Shown: one piece after another, positions 52,826-63,350 of the stretch
How positions within the stretch are numbered: position 1 is the stretch's first letter
Layout of the letters: each line of letters starts with the position of its first letter
Origin: Natrinema zhouii
GTDB lineage: Archaea; Halobacteriota; Halobacteria; Halobacteriales; Natrialbaceae
Length of the DNA: 64,000 nucleotides
Reading direction: 5' to 3'
NCBI RefSeq assembly: GCF_013456555.2
Contig: NZ_CP059154.1
Coordinates: 1,364,001 to 1,428,000 of the forward strand
Notes under the pieces: model-generated
What the model saw: the letters and a program-made list of their open reading frames with translations, nothing else
The model's database searches: none
What the model was told of the DNA's origin: nothing
Position numbers and translations under genes: made by a program

Positions 52826-53536
52826 ATGAGCGTCAACGCCGTTCTCTTCGACTTCGACGACACGTTCTATCCCTACTCGCCGTGTAACGAGGCGGGAAAG
52901 GACGCCGCTCGAGCGACTGCACGGGACCTCGGCTACGACTTCGACCGCGAGTCGTTCGAGGAGTTCTACCAGACGGGACGCCGTGCGACGAAGCGCGAGC
53001 TCCCCGGGACGGCGGCCTCCCACGAGCGCTTCCTCTACTTCAAACGCGCCCTCGAGCGCCGCGTCGGTCGCCCGAGACCGGCTGACGCGCTCGCGCTCGG
53101 TGAGGCCTACTGGGAGGCGTATATCGACGAGATGGCGCTCTATCCCAGGGTCGAGCGAACCCTCGAGACGCTACGCGAAAACGGGATCGACATCGCCGTC
53201 GTCACGAACCTCACGACGCGCGTCCAACTCAAGAAACTCGCCGCGCTGGGGCTCGAGTCCCACATCGACCTGCTTCTCACCTCCGAAGAGACCGGCCGGG
53301 AGAAGCCGGGATCGGTCATGTTCACGCTGCCCCTGTCGCGACTCGATCGACGGCCGTCGGAGGCGGTGATGGTGGGCGACGATATCGAGGCGGATGTCGC
53401 GGGCGGGAACGCCGTCGGGCTGGAGACGGTGCTGTTCGACCCCGACGGCGATCACGACGGCGAGGCGCTCGAGGGGAATCGCCGCCCGGACCACAGGATA
53501 GATTCGTTCGCGGCGCTAACGGAGGTGGTACTGTGA
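52826..53536 (+). CDS. HAD-superfamily phosphatase
   Basis: A 236-residue HAD hydrolase. Motif I is [11 protein letters not shown] (nucleophile Asp, then Asp+2), motif II is [14 protein letters not shown], Lys is in [13 protein letters not shown], and the acidic motif IV is [17 protein letters not shown]. The helical cap lies between motifs I and II. Its last four bases overlap the start of the aldolase gene, so they act together, perhaps dephosphorylating a sugar or nucleotide phosphate. Confidence 0.88.
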   Translation: MSVNAVLFDFDDTFYPYSPCNEAGKDAARATARDLGYDFDRESFEEFYQTGRRATKRELPGTAASHERFLYFKRALERRVGRPRPADALALGEAYWEAYIDEMALYPRVERTLETLRENGIDIAVVTNLTTRVQLKKLAALGLESHIDLLLTSEETGREKPGSVMFTLPLSRLDRRPSEAVMVGDDIEADVAGGNAVGLETVLFDPDGDHDGEALEGNRRPDHRIDSFAALTEVVL

Positions 53537-54174
53537 TTCTCGAGTCCCAGCGACGAGCGGTGGTCGAGCACGCGCCGGAACTCGCCGCGCTGACGCCCGG
53601 CCGGACGGGGAATCTGAGCGTCCGCGACGGCGCCAGCGGCGACGCCTTCGCGGTCACGCCCACCGGCGTTCCCTACGACAGTTTCGAGGTCGATGACGTC
53701 CCGGTCGTCGGCGTCGACGGCGATCGGCGCGACGGCGAGATGGCCCCGAGCAGCGAGGTCCCGATGCACGCCGCGATCTATCGGCGCGAAGACGTCGGCG
53801 CGATCGTCCACACCCACTCGCCGTGGTCGACCGCGATGGCCGTCGCACACGAGCCGCTGCCGCCGATTCACTACATGATCGTCGCGGTCGGGAAGCGCGT
53901 CCCAGTCGCCGAGTACGCGCCGTACGGCACCGACGAGCTGGCCGAACACATCGTCCGCGCGATGGACGAGGCCGACGCGACGGCGACGTTCGTCGAGAAC
54001 CACGGCCTCGTCGTCACCGCGTCGGACATCGAGACCGCCCTCGAGAACACCCACCACGTCGAGAGCCTCGCTCGACTGTACCTCGAGACCCGCGCGGCCG
54101 GGCTCGAGCCCCGGACGCTGTCGGACGAGCAGTTGGAAACGGTGCTCGAGAAGTTCGAGTCCTACGGGCAGTGA
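53533..54174 (+). CDS. Class II aldolase/adducin-family protein (fuculose-phosphate aldolase-like)
   Basis: A 213-residue zinc aldolase. [13 protein letters not shown] contacts phosphate, Glu is in [11 protein letters not shown], the zinc ligands are HTHSPWST and the later His in FVENHGLVV. It cleaves or forms a phosphorylated sugar such as fuculose-1-P or a related compound. In archaea relatives serve deoxyribose/methylthio-sugar salvage or sugar catabolism. It starts at a GTG overlapping the HAD stop, indicating translational coupling. Confidence 0.88.
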   Translation: MILESQRRAVVEHAPELAALTPGRTGNLSVRDGASGDAFAVTPTGVPYDSFEVDDVPVVGVDGDRRDGEMAPSSEVPMHAAIYRREDVGAIVHTHSPWSTAMAVAHEPLPPIHYMIVAVGKRVPVAEYAPYGTDELAEHIVRAMDEADATATFVENHGLVVTASDIETALENTHHVESLARLYLETRAAGLEPRTLSDEQLETVLEKFESYGQ

Positions 54175-54209
54175 ACAGCCGTTCCGCTCGATGCCGGGAC
54201 ACCGGTCGG

Positions 54210-54737
54210 TCAGTCGCGATCGGCGAGTAACTCGCTCGCGGTCACCAGCGCTTCCGTCTCGACCCCGGCGTCCGCGATGTTCTCGCGGCCGCCTTCCTCG
54301 CGGTCGACGACGACGAGTGCGCGCTCGACGGTCGCGCCCGCCTCGCGGAGCGCCTCGACGGCTTCGACGACGCTCGTTCCCGTGGTCACGATGTCCTCGA
54401 CGATGACGACCTCTTCGCCGTCCTCGAGTCTCCCCTCGATCAGATTGCCGGTGCCGTACTCCTTGCGCTGTTTGCGCGCGATGACGTAGGGAACGCCGGC
54501 CGCGACGCTCGTGGCGGCGGCGAGGGGCACCCCGCCCAGCGCGACGCCGCCGAGTTTGTCGTCAGCCGACAGTCGGTCCGCGAAGGCCTCGGCGACGAGC
54601 TCAAGGCAGTCCGGATCGGTCTCAAAGAGGTACTTGTCCACATAGTACTCGCTGGTACCGCCGTGGGAGAGCTCGAACTCGCCGAACTGGACGGCGTCTG
54701 CCGCACGAAGGGCGTCGATGAGGTCCTGATTCGCCAT
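54210..54737 (-). CDS. pyrE: Orotate phosphoribosyltransferase
   Basis: A 175-residue PRTase of pyrimidine biosynthesis that converts orotate and PRPP to [23 protein letters not shown] is the N-terminal OPRT pattern, the flexible loop is [16 protein letters not shown], and the PRPP motif is [17 protein letters not shown]. Length and motifs are normal for haloarchaeal PyrE. It converges on the aldolase gene with a 35-base gap. Confidence 0.95.
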   Translation of the reverse strand: MANQDLIDALRAADAVQFGEFELSHGGTSEYYVDKYLFETDPDCLELVAEAFADRLSADDKLGGVALGGVPLAAATSVAAGVPYVIARKQRKEYGTGNLIEGRLEDGEEVVIVEDIVTTGTSVVEAVEALREAGATVERALVVVDREEGGRENIADAGVETEALVTASELLADRD

Positions 54738-54921
54738 TGCTCGAGAGAGCGCACCCCATCGAAATAAGCGGTGTGGAACGGGGCGTCGGCGACGAGTGCT
54801 TAAGCGCGCGTCGCCGAACGACCGTCAATCGGTTCGAGACCGCGGGTCGATCGGCCGACTGCGGCGCTCTGAGCGCGTTCCGGTGCAGGGAGCTTTTTGC
54901 GCTCGCCGATACGTGTGTCAT

Positions 54922-55884
54922 ATGATGACATCATCCAGTGCGAACGAGCCGCATCCGGACGTGCAGGCGTTTCTCGAGCTGTACGACTCCCTCGACGCCC
55001 CGTCGTTCGACGAGGTCTCGCCCGAGGAGGCTCGTCGAATGTTCGACGAGATGCGCGTCACCGGCGAGCCCGACATCGAACTCGAGCGCGTCGAGGATCG
55101 CACCATCGACGGGCCCCGCGGCGACCTTTCGATTCGGATCTACGACCCCGGCACCGAGGGCGAGGATCGACCGCTGCTCCTGTACTTCCACGGCGGCGGC
55201 TGGGTCATCGGGAATATCGACACCCACGACGGCGCGTGCCGGAAACTCGCCGCCGACTCCGGCTATCCCCTCGTCAGCGTCGACTACGGGCTCGCGCCCG
55301 AACACCCCTTTCCGGAGGGACTGGAAGACTGTTCTGCTGCGCTCGAGTGGGCCGCCGATTCGGCCGACGAACTAGACGCCGATCCGGATCGGATCATCGT
55401 GGCAGGTGACAGCGCCGGCGGGACTCTCGCAGCGGGCCTGTCGCTGCTCGTCCGGGATCGGGGCGGTCCCGATATCGCCTATCAACTGCTGATCTACCCC
55501 AGTACGGGCGACGTGACCGAAACCGACGCCTACGAGGAGAACGGAGACGGCTACTTCCTCACGAAAGACGACATGGCGTGGTTCCGCGAGCACCTCTTCG
55601 ACCGCGAGATCGATCAGGGGAACGTCTATGCGTTACCGCGGCTCGCACACGATCTCTCGGACCTTCCGCCGGCGACGGTCATCACGGCCGGTTTCGACCC
55701 GCTTCGCGACGACGGGGCCGCCTACGCCGAGCGGCTCGCGGACGACGGCGTCCCCGTCGAGTACCATCACTACGACGATATGATCCACGGCTTCTTCAAC
55801 ATGATCTCGGAGCCGGTGAATCTCGAGCGCGCTCACGAGGCCTACGACGACGCGATCGCGGATCTGCACGCGGCGCTCGAGTGA
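54922..55884 (+). CDS. Alpha/beta hydrolase, hormone-sensitive-lipase (GDXG) family
   Basis: A 320-residue esterase. The oxyanion-hole motif is YFHGGGWVIGN, the nucleophile is IVAGDSAGGTLAAG, Asp is in AGFDPLRDDG and His in DDMIHGFFNM. These are the marks of the HSL family of carboxylesterases, including acetyl-esterases and archaeal thermophilic esterases. The start at 54922 gives MMTSSSANEPH; the second ATG would also work. No signal peptide is present, so the enzyme is cytoplasmic. Confidence 0.9.
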   Translation: MMTSSSANEPHPDVQAFLELYDSLDAPSFDEVSPEEARRMFDEMRVTGEPDIELERVEDRTIDGPRGDLSIRIYDPGTEGEDRPLLLYFHGGGWVIGNIDTHDGACRKLAADSGYPLVSVDYGLAPEHPFPEGLEDCSAALEWAADSADELDADPDRIIVAGDSAGGTLAAGLSLLVRDRGGPDIAYQLLIYPSTGDVTETDAYEENGDGYFLTKDDMAWFREHLFDREIDQGNVYALPRLAHDLSDLPPATVITAGFDPLRDDGAAYAERLADDGVPVEYHHYDDMIHGFFNMISEPVNLERAHEAYDDAIADLHAALE

Positions 55885-56032
55885 GTGAAACACCGCTCGA
55901 GACCGTGCTCGGCAGCGGACTCGCTCGGGAGAGCGGGGACGGTCGCTGTCCCTTGCCGATCGGATACCGGTCGGAACCGTCTGCGAGAAACGTGTCGGAT
56001 CGAGTGCGGTTTCCGAACTGCTCGAGGGCGGG

Positions 56033-56578
56033 CTACCAGGGCTCGTTCTTCAGTCCGAGCTGGTACGCGATCATGTTCGTCGTCACGTGGAGGATCGGCG
56101 TGAGCACCACGACGACGAGGATGACCTCGAGCGTAAACCAGGACTGAAACCACTCGAAATCCAGCAGGGCGACGAGCGGGAGCGAGACGACGACGAAGTC
56201 CAGCTGATCGAGTCCGGGGAACATCGCGCCGCGCTGACGACCGCTTCGGCGTTTGAGGAACGACGCGAGGATGTCGCCGAGCATGGCACCGCCGGCGAGG
56301 CCGAGCGCCGCGAGCGGCGTGAACGCCGGCACGTCGAAGCCGAGCGCGCTGCTGACGTCCTGTGCGATGAACGTCAGCACGGCCGCGAGCGCGAGGCCCG
56401 CGGCGATTCCCATCGCCGTCCCGCGCCAGGTTTTCCCGTCACCGAGCACGCGTCTGTCGTCCCACGTCCGACCGCCGTCGATCGGCCGGCCACCGCCGGC
56501 CAGCACCGCGGCGTTGTTAGGAACGTAGGCGGGCAACATCGCCCAGAACGCAATCACGATAGTCTCGAGTATTGCCAT
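56033..56578 (-). CDS. carS: CDP-archaeol synthase
   Basis: A 181-residue integral membrane enzyme with about five helices, joining CTP to digeranylgeranylglyceryl phosphate in archaeal phospholipid synthesis. The family pattern is clear: MLPAYVPNNAAVLAGGGRPI, RRVLGDGKTWRGTAMGIAAG, GAMLGDILASFLKRRSGRQR and FPGLDQLDFVVVSLPLV, with conserved Asp and Arg/Lys of the CDP-alcohol synthase site. It is an essential archaeal lipid gene and supports the archaeal assignment. Confidence 0.95.
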   Translation of the reverse strand: MAILETIVIAFWAMLPAYVPNNAAVLAGGGRPIDGGRTWDDRRVLGDGKTWRGTAMGIAAGLALAAVLTFIAQDVSSALGFDVPAFTPLAALGLAGGAMLGDILASFLKRRSGRQRGAMFPGLDQLDFVVVSLPLVALLDFEWFQSWFTLEVILVVVVLTPILHVTTNMIAYQLGLKNEPW

Positions 56579-56789
56579 ATCCGCTGGGAGGAACCGACGT
56601 GTCTTAACCGGCGGTGGTTTGGCGGAAACGATTCGGTGGGACTCGAGTCGAACGGTCCCGGACGGCGCTCGACGCGTACCGATCGCTCACATCCGCATCG
56701 GGGCCGAGGTTGTAAACAGTATCTGTATCTTCTGTACACGAAAAGCTTTTAGTTCTCCTGATTGACTCTCATCACAGAGCCCTGTTATC

Positions 56790-57971
56790 ATGCCACGAGA
56801 GCATATCTTCGACGAGGCCGAGTACGAGCGACGGGTCGCTCGGACCAGGGAGCGATTGCGCGAGGAGGAGCTCGACGCGATCGTCGTCGCCGATCCGGCG
56901 AACATGAACTACCTGACGGGGTACGACGGCTGGTCGTTCTATGTCCATCAGGCCGTGGTGGTCACGCCCGACCGAGACGAACCTGTCTGGATCGGCCGCG
57001 ATATGGACGGCGGCGGCGCGCGAGCGACGACCCACCTCGGCGAGGAGAGCATCCGCGCGTACAGCGACGACCACGTCCACTCGCCCCACGACCTCCACCC
57101 GATGGACTACGTCGCGGGCGTCCTCGAGGAACTCGAGGTCGCGGACGGCCGGATCGGCCTCGAGATGGACGCCGCCTACTTCACCGCGAAGTCGTACACG
57201 CGCCTGCAGGAGAACCTCCCCGAGGCCGAGTTCGAGGACGCGACGCTGCTGGTCGGCTGGGTCCGAATCAAGAAGTCCGAACGGGAACTCGAGTACATGC
57301 GCGAGGCCGCCCGAATCTCCGAGAACGCGATGCAGGCCGGACTCGACGTCATCGAGGAGGGCGTGCCGGAGTACGAGGCCGCGGCCGCGATCTACGAACA
57401 GCTGATCACCGGGACCGAGGAGTACGGCGGCGACTACCCCTCGATCGTCCCGCTGATGCCGTCGGGCGACCACACCGGGACGCCGCACCTGACCTGGACC
57501 GATCGCGAGTTCGAGGACGGCGATCCGGTCATCATCGAACTTTCGGGCTGTCGTCACCGGTATCACTCCCCGCTGGCCCGCACGACGTTCGTCGGCGACC
57601 CGCCCGCGGAACTCCAGGAGACCGCCGACATCGTCGTCGAGGGACTCGAGGCGGCGCTCGACGCCGCCGAACCCGGCGTCACCTGCGAGTCGGTCGAGAA
57701 GGCCTGGCGCGACACCATCGCGCAGTACGGCCTCGAGAAGGAGGACCGCATCGGCTACTCGATGGGACTGGGCTACCCGCCGGACTGGGGCGAGCACACC
57801 GCGAGCATCCGACCAGGCGACGAGACTATCCTCGAGGAGGACATGACGTTTCATATGATCCCAGGGATCTGGACCGACGAGATCGGCATGGAGATCAGCG
57901 AGACGTTCCACGTCACCAGCGACGGCGCGGAGACGCTGGCCGACTTCCCGCGAGAGCTGTTCACGACGTAA
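56790..57971 (+). CDS. doeA: M24 (creatinase/prolidase-fold) hydrolase, ectoine hydrolase DoeA-like
   Basis: A 393-residue pita-bread-fold protein. Segments LTGYDGWSFYVHQAVVVTPD, GGDYPSIVPLMPSGDHTGTP, LGYPPDWGEHTASIRPGDE and TLADFPRELF match what I remember of bacterial ectoine hydrolase DoeA far better than prolidases. The prolidase metal motif (DxG...D in GYxSDxTRT) reads IIELSGCRHRYHSPLARTTF, so the first two Asp ligands are missing. DoeA opens the ring of ectoine to N-acetyl-diaminobutyrate. DoeB and other ectoine genes are not adjacent. Plain Xaa-Pro peptidase is the alternative annotation. Confidence 0.72.
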   Translation: MPREHIFDEAEYERRVARTRERLREEELDAIVVADPANMNYLTGYDGWSFYVHQAVVVTPDRDEPVWIGRDMDGGGARATTHLGEESIRAYSDDHVHSPHDLHPMDYVAGVLEELEVADGRIGLEMDAAYFTAKSYTRLQENLPEAEFEDATLLVGWVRIKKSERELEYMREAARISENAMQAGLDVIEEGVPEYEAAAAIYEQLITGTEEYGGDYPSIVPLMPSGDHTGTPHLTWTDREFEDGDPVIIELSGCRHRYHSPLARTTFVGDPPAELQETADIVVEGLEAALDAAEPGVTCESVEKAWRDTIAQYGLEKEDRIGYSMGLGYPPDWGEHTASIRPGDETILEEDMTFHMIPGIWTDEIGMEISETFHVTSDGAETLADFPRELFTT

Positions 57972-58034
57972 CTCGGGCCGTCCCGTCCATAGCACGGCAG
58001 CCATACTACTGTCGCCGACACCACCACCATACTG

Positions 58035-59342
58035 ATGACCACACCATCGCCCGCCACGGAGAACGAACAGGCAAACGAACTCGATTCGGCGCTCGTCACC
58101 GCCCGTCGACAGCTCGAGCGAGCCGCGACTCACGTCGACGTCGATCCGGGCGTCGTCGAACGGCTGAAACACCCGACGCGAGTCCAGCAGGTATCGGTCC
58201 CCCTCGAGCGCGAGGACGGCGACATCGAGGTCTTCACCGGCTATCGGGCCCAGCACGACGACGTTCGGGGGCCCTACAAGGGCGGTCTGCGCTACCACCC
58301 GGAAGTCACCGCCGAGGAGTGTACCGGCCTCTCGATGTGGATGACCTGGAAGTGCGCGGTGATGAACCTCCCCTTCGGCGGCGGGAAGGGCGGCATCGCC
58401 GTCGATCCGAAGTCGTTGACCGAAGACGAGACGGAGCGACTCACCCGCCGATTCGCCGAGGAACTGCGCGACGCCGTCGGGCCGACGAAGGACGTTCCCG
58501 CGCCCGACATGGGAACCGACGCCCAGACGATGGCCTGGTTCATGGACGCCTACTCGATGCAGCAGGGCGAGACCATCCCCGGCGTCGTCACCGGCAAGCC
58601 GCCCGTCATCGGCGGCTCCTACGGCCGCGAGGAGGCCCCCGGCCGCTCGACCGCGATCGCTACGCGCGAAGCAATTCAGTACTACGAGCGCGAAATCTCG
58701 GAGACGACGGTCGCCGTGCAAGGCTTCGGCAGCGTCGGCGCCAACGCCGCGCGCCTGCTCGAGGAGTGGGGCGCGACGGTCGTCGCCGTCTCGGACGTCA
58801 ACGGCGCGGTCTACGATCCCGACGGGATCGATGTCGACTTGATCCCCTCCCATGACGAGGAGCCGGAAGCGGTCACCAGCTTCGCGAACGAACTCGACGA
58901 CGGTGACGGCGTCCGTCGACTCTCGAACGCCGAACTGCTCGAGTTAGACGCCGACGTGCTGATTCCCGCGGCCGTCGGCAACGTCATCACGGCGGAGAAC
59001 GCCGACGCCATCGCGGCCGACATCGTCGTCGAGGGCGCGAACGGCCCGACCACGTTCGCCGCCGATACCATCCTCGAGGAGCGGGGGGTACCGGTAATCC
59101 CGGACATCCTCGCGAACGCCGGCGGCGTCACGGTGAGCTACTTCGAGTGGCTTCAGGACATCAACCGCCGCCAGTGGTCGCTCGAGCGGGTCAACGACGA
59201 ACTCGAGGAGCACATGCTCGATGCGTGGGGCGACGTCCGCGCGGAGGTCGACGCCGCGGGGCTGACGTGGCGCGACGCCGCCTACGTGGTGGCGCTGTCA
59301 CGGATCGCAGAGGCGAAGGAGACGCGCGGGCTCTGGCCGTAA
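58035..59342 (+). CDS. gdh: NAD(P)-dependent glutamate dehydrogenase
   Basis: A 435-residue Glu/Leu/Phe/Val dehydrogenase. The substrate site is [20 protein letters not shown] with the catalytic Lys in [16 protein letters not shown], and Asp in [11 protein letters not shown]. The nucleotide site is [17 protein letters not shown], and [11 protein letters not shown] and EGANGPTT follow. It links glutamate and 2-oxoglutarate with ammonia. Several GDH paralogues usually exist in haloarchaea. It starts 63 bases after the DoeA-like gene in the same direction. Confidence 0.93.
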   Translation: MTTPSPATENEQANELDSALVTARRQLERAATHVDVDPGVVERLKHPTRVQQVSVPLEREDGDIEVFTGYRAQHDDVRGPYKGGLRYHPEVTAEECTGLSMWMTWKCAVMNLPFGGGKGGIAVDPKSLTEDETERLTRRFAEELRDAVGPTKDVPAPDMGTDAQTMAWFMDAYSMQQGETIPGVVTGKPPVIGGSYGREEAPGRSTAIATREAIQYYEREISETTVAVQGFGSVGANAARLLEEWGATVVAVSDVNGAVYDPDGIDVDLIPSHDEEPEAVTSFANELDDGDGVRRLSNAELLELDADVLIPAAVGNVITAENADAIAADIVVEGANGPTTFAADTILEERGVPVIPDILANAGGVTVSYFEWLQDINRRQWSLERVNDELEEHMLDAWGDVRAEVDAAGLTWRDAAYVVALSRIAEAKETRGLWP

Positions 59343-59438
59343 AACTGGCATCGGTCGTCGCAACGAAGTCGTGGACGGAACGCGACCGTCGGCGACGCAC
59401 TGCTCGGCTCGCTCGCGTTCGACCGAATGGAAGCTATC

Positions 59439-60140
59439 ATGTCCCAGCAGTCACACGCTAGAGACATGAGGTCGTGGAAGCGTGTCTTTGCGAGCGGACT
59501 GATCGTTATCGGTCCGATCCTCGTCACGCTGTACGTCGTCTATCGGGTCTACGCGATCATCGCTGGGGTCGTGCCAGTGTTCGTCTTCGAGAGCGAACTG
59601 GTAGGCGGCCTGATCGACCACGAGCCGACGCGCGAGTTCGCAGTCTCGCTTCTCCGCGTCGTCGTTCCGCTAGCGGTGTTCGTCTTGCTGGCGGTCGTCG
59701 TCGGCTCGCTCACTCGAACGACGGTCGGCGACGTCATCTCGCGGAGCGTCGATGGCGTTGTGAATCGGGTTCCGGGACTCCGAATTCTCTACAATGCGTC
59801 GAAAGTCGCCGCCGAAACCACATTTGGAGAGGAGCAGGCACTGCAGGAATCGGTCAGAGTCACGAGCTGGAACGGCGTCGAGATGACGGCGTTCAAGACC
59901 GGACAGATCACGGCCGACGGCCGAGTCGTGTTGTTCATTCCGACGGCACCGAACATCACGTCGGGGTTCGTCGTCGAAGCCGAGGCCGAGCGCGTCACCG
60001 AAACCGACGAGTCGGTCGAGGTGGCGCTGTCTCGGCTCCTGAGCGGCGGGTTCGGTGAATCGAAACATCCCCAGAAAACGGACCCGACGACGCCGGTCGA
60101 GACGGCAGGCGACCGATCGACGGACGACGGGTCGCGGTAG
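59439..60140 (+). CDS. DUF502 membrane protein
   Basis: A 233-residue protein. WKRVFASGLIVIGPILVTLY opens the first membrane segment, and a second lies at VSLLRVVVPLAVFVLLAVVV. The soluble domain has the DUF502 signature VVNRVPGLRILYNASKVAAE and the strands VVLFIPTAPNITSGFVVEAE. Members occur in bacteria and archaea with no settled function. The ATG at 59439 is chosen; one at 59466 (MRSWKRVF) is equally likely. It ends 17 bases before the convergent dehydrogenase. Confidence 0.85.
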   Translation: MSQQSHARDMRSWKRVFASGLIVIGPILVTLYVVYRVYAIIAGVVPVFVFESELVGGLIDHEPTREFAVSLLRVVVPLAVFVLLAVVVGSLTRTTVGDVISRSVDGVVNRVPGLRILYNASKVAAETTFGEEQALQESVRVTSWNGVEMTAFKTGQITADGRVVLFIPTAPNITSGFVVEAEAERVTETDESVEVALSRLLSGGFGESKHPQKTDPTTPVETAGDRSTDDGSR

Positions 60141-60157
60141 TCGCCGAGTGACCCTCG

Positions 60158-63100
60158 TTACCGCGAGAGCCCGGCCGCGACTTTCTCGATCGGATGCGGT
60201 GGATCGTCGCAGTTCTCGGACTCCGAGAGCTGCGTCCGACAGGACGCGCCCGGCGCGACGACGGTCTCGCCGTCGCTGTCGTCGACCTGATCGAAGAGGA
60301 TCCTCCCGATCGACTGGCTCAGCGAATAGTGCTCGGCCTCGTAGCCGAAGGAGCCGGCCATGCCACAGCAGCCCGAATCGAGCGCGTCGACCTCGTAGCC
60401 GACCGTCCGCAGGACGGCGGCCGCGTGGCCGTCCTTCTTCGTCGCCTTCTGATGACAGTGGCCGTGGTAGGTCAGCCGTTCGTCGAGTTCGGCGCTCGGC
60501 AGTCCGGCAGCCAGGTCGAACCGATCGAGATACTCCATGACGCCGTAGGTGTTCGCCGCGACCCGCTCAGCGTCGCGTCCCGAGAGGAGGTCGAGGTAGT
60601 CCGACTGGAGCATCACCGCGTCCGAGGGCTCGACCAGCACGACCTCCCAGCCGTCCTCGATTCGCGGAGCCAGCGCCCCGACGTTGGTTCGAGCGCGCTC
60701 GCGCGAGACGTCGAGGAAGCCCTTCGAGTGGGCCGGACGGCCGGTCGAGGTGACGCCGTCGGGAATTTCGACGTGAACCCCCGCTGTCTCGAGCACCTGG
60801 ACGGTCGCCTTCCCCGCCCGCGGGTGGTTGTAGTTCGTGTACGTGTCGGGGAAGAGGAGGACTTTCCGGGTGGCTTCCTCGAGCGGAATCCGAGAGCCCC
60901 CTCGCTTCTCGAACCAGTCCTCGAAACTCTCGCTCTCGAACGTCGGAAGGTCGCGCTCGCGTGCGATGCCGACCGTTTTCTCGGCGATCGTGCCCGCACC
61001 GGGCAGCGACGCGGCCCAGTTCGAGAGCGGCGCGAGCGCGGAGCCGACGGCGTTCAGTCCGTCGACGTTCGCGAACAGCTTGTCGCGGAGGCTCGCGCCG
61101 TTTTCCTGATGGTTCGCGTGCTCGACTTCCGCCTTGAGTTTGGCCATGTCGACCTCGCTCGGGCAGTCCCGCGCACAGCCCTTGCAGCCGATACAGAGGT
61201 CCATGATTTCCGCCAGAAACTCCGGATCGGTCGAATCGGCGTCGAGTTCGCCGTTCATCGCACCGCGGAGCATGTTCGCGCGCCCGCGAGTGCTCAGGCT
61301 CTCCTCTTCGGCCGCGCGATAGGTCGGACACATTACGCCGCCGGTCGTCTCCTGAGACCCCCGACAGCCGCCACAGCCGTGGCAGAGTTCGACCATTCCC
61401 TGCATGCCGTTCTCGGTATCCCACTCGAGCGCGGGCTCGAAGCCGGCCTCGAACTCGTACTCCGGCGAGAACCGCAGGTGCTCGGTCATGTCGTGGTCGC
61501 CACAGACGTTGCCGGGATTGAGGAGCCAGTCGGGGTCGAACGCGGTCTTCACGTCGCGGAAGAGCGACCAGACGTCCTCGCCGTAGAGTTTGCGGTTCCA
61601 CTGGGTTCGGGCGCGGCCGTCGCCGTGTTCGCCCGAGACCGAGCCGCCGTACTCGACGACGAGGTCCGTGACGGCGTCGGAAATCGCCTCAAACTGGTTC
61701 AGCCCCGCCGGGCTCTTGGTGTCGACCAGCGGCCGCATGTGCATACAGCCCGGCCCCGCGTGGGCGTAGAAGCTCGCGAACGTGTCCTGTTCCTCGAGCA
61801 CGTCCTGAAAGTCGGCCACGTAGTCCGCGAGGTTCTCGGTCGGGACGGCCGTGTCCTCGATGAACGAGATGTGCTTGGCGTCGGACGTTCGAGAGAGCAA
61901 GATGGGGGCCGCGCTCTTGCGGAGCTTCCAGAGTTCGGCGCGGTCGTCGGGTGCGTAGGCCTCGAGGGCGTCGAACGCGCGGACGGGGTCCGCGTCTAAA
62001 TCGGTGTCGACGTCAGCCGCTCCGGCCCCGTCGCCCCCGCCGTTCGGTGCCGGAGCCTGCGACTCGGGCAGCCGATCAGCGAGCATTTCCGAGACCTTTC
62101 GCCGCGCGTTGGCCTCGCTCTCCGCGTAGAACTCGACGAGCAGCGCCGTCTCTGTTCTCTTGGGGAGGTTCGCCGCGACGTCGGCGAACTCCTCCGTGTT
62201 CCGGGCGAGCTCGAGCAACACGTCATCGATCGCCTCGATCGCCGCGGGGTCGTAGTTACGGACGATGGTGTCGACATCGGCCATCGCCTCGAGCAGGTCC
62301 TCGTAGGTCAACAGGACGACACCTGTCGTTTCGGGGACCGGCTCGAGCGAGACGGTCGCCTCCGTCACCACACCGAGGGTCCCCTCGCTCCCGGCGAAGA
62401 CGCGGGCGAGGTTGACGGTCGCGTCCGGATCGGGCTCGTCGCCGATCTCGACCGTTTCGTCGGTGTTCTCGTCGAAGGCGTCCGGATCGCCGTAGGCCTC
62501 CGCGACCAGCCGATCGAGGTTGTAGCCGGAGACGTTCCGTTTGAGTTGCGGGAAGACCTCGCTGATCGCGTCGGCCTCCTCGTCGATGACCCGTCGAAGG
62601 GCGTCGTGAATCCGCTCGAGGAGGTCACCGCTCGAATCAGCTTTTTCGCGGAGTTCCGCGACCGTCACCTCGCCGAAGCGTTCGACGGAGCCGTCGGCGA
62701 GGACGACTTCCACCGCCTCGACGTAGGCGTCGGTCTTCCCGTACTGCAGCGAGTGTGCGCCGGTGGAGTTGTTCCCGATCGCACCGCCGACCGTGCTCCG
62801 GTTCCCGGCCGCGGGATCGGGCGCGAACTTCAGATCATGGGGCTCGAGCGCGCCGTTCAGGTCCGCGAGGACGGTCCCCGCCTGCACCGTCGCTCGTCGC
62901 TCGTTGGGCTCGACCTCGCACAGGCCGTCCATGTGCGTCGTGAGGTCGAGGACGACAGCCTCGTTGACCGCCTGACCGGCGAGGCTGGTGCCGCCGCCGC
63001 GCGGGAGGACCGGAATCCCCTCGTCGGTGCAGTACTCGACGACTGCGGCGATGTCGGCCGTCGAGCGCGGGAGGACGACACCGACGGGGGTCACCTCGTA

Positions 63101-63349
63101 GGCGCTCGCGTCGGTCGCGTACAGTCGCCGACTGTACTCGTCGAAGCGGACCTCGCCGTCGACGCGCTCGTCGAGCGCCGAGACGAGTTCGGGGCGGTCG
63201 ATATCGCCGCCGACGTAATCGTACTCGGCGCGCGAGTCCGTTGCGGGATCCCCCGCTCGCGGATCCGACGGCGGCCCGAGGTCCCGCTCGTCCGGGGTCG
63301 ACGTCTGGTCGCTGTGATCGGTCGTGGAGTCCGGCTGTTCGGTCGCCAT
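60158..63349 (-). CDS. Large FAD- and Fe-S-dependent D-lactate/glycolate-type dehydrogenase
   Basis: A 1063-residue chain. The FAD_binding_4 domain (about 80-290) contains VLPRGGGTSLAGQAVNEAVV and the FAD C-terminal domain follows (about 300-590, with PGCMHMRPLVD and GSVSGEHGDGRA). Ferredoxin-like cysteines are in CHGCGGCRG and LCIGCKGCARDCPSEVDM, and a CCG (GlpC/HdrD-like) domain ends with GHCHQKATKK and LDSGCCGMAGSFG. It thus fuses GlcD- and GlcF-like parts, oxidising D-lactate or a related 2-hydroxyacid to the respiratory chain. It lies one base after the D-2-hydroxyacid dehydrogenase stop. Confidence 0.9.
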   Translation of the reverse strand: MATEQPDSTTDHSDQTSTPDERDLGPPSDPRAGDPATDSRAEYDYVGGDIDRPELVSALDERVDGEVRFDEYSRRLYATDASAYEVTPVGVVLPRSTADIAAVVEYCTDEGIPVLPRGGGTSLAGQAVNEAVVLDLTTHMDGLCEVEPNERRATVQAGTVLADLNGALEPHDLKFAPDPAAGNRSTVGGAIGNNSTGAHSLQYGKTDAYVEAVEVVLADGSVERFGEVTVAELREKADSSGDLLERIHDALRRVIDEEADAISEVFPQLKRNVSGYNLDRLVAEAYGDPDAFDENTDETVEIGDEPDPDATVNLARVFAGSEGTLGVVTEATVSLEPVPETTGVVLLTYEDLLEAMADVDTIVRNYDPAAIEAIDDVLLELARNTEEFADVAANLPKRTETALLVEFYAESEANARRKVSEMLADRLPESQAPAPNGGGDGAGAADVDTDLDADPVRAFDALEAYAPDDRAELWKLRKSAAPILLSRTSDAKHISFIEDTAVPTENLADYVADFQDVLEEQDTFASFYAHAGPGCMHMRPLVDTKSPAGLNQFEAISDAVTDLVVEYGGSVSGEHGDGRARTQWNRKLYGEDVWSLFRDVKTAFDPDWLLNPGNVCGDHDMTEHLRFSPEYEFEAGFEPALEWDTENGMQGMVELCHGCGGCRGSQETTGGVMCPTYRAAEEESLSTRGRANMLRGAMNGELDADSTDPEFLAEIMDLCIGCKGCARDCPSEVDMAKLKAEVEHANHQENGASLRDKLFANVDGLNAVGSALAPLSNWAASLPGAGTIAEKTVGIARERDLPTFESESFEDWFEKRGGSRIPLEEATRKVLLFPDTYTNYNHPRAGKATVQVLETAGVHVEIPDGVTSTGRPAHSKGFLDVSRERARTNVGALAPRIEDGWEVVLVEPSDAVMLQSDYLDLLSGRDAERVAANTYGVMEYLDRFDLAAGLPSAELDERLTYHGHCHQKATKKDGHAAAVLRTVGYEVDALDSGCCGMAGSFGYEAEHYSLSQSIGRILFDQVDDSDGETVVAPGASCRTQLSESENCDDPPHPIEKVAAGLSR

Positions 63350-63350
63350 C

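Noticed and set aside
56762..58855. Overlapping frames of almost 700 codons on both strands across the DoeA-like and glutamate dehydrogenase genes
   Set aside because: Both are shadows of two well-conserved genes, are Arg-rich or biased, and lack any recognisable domain.
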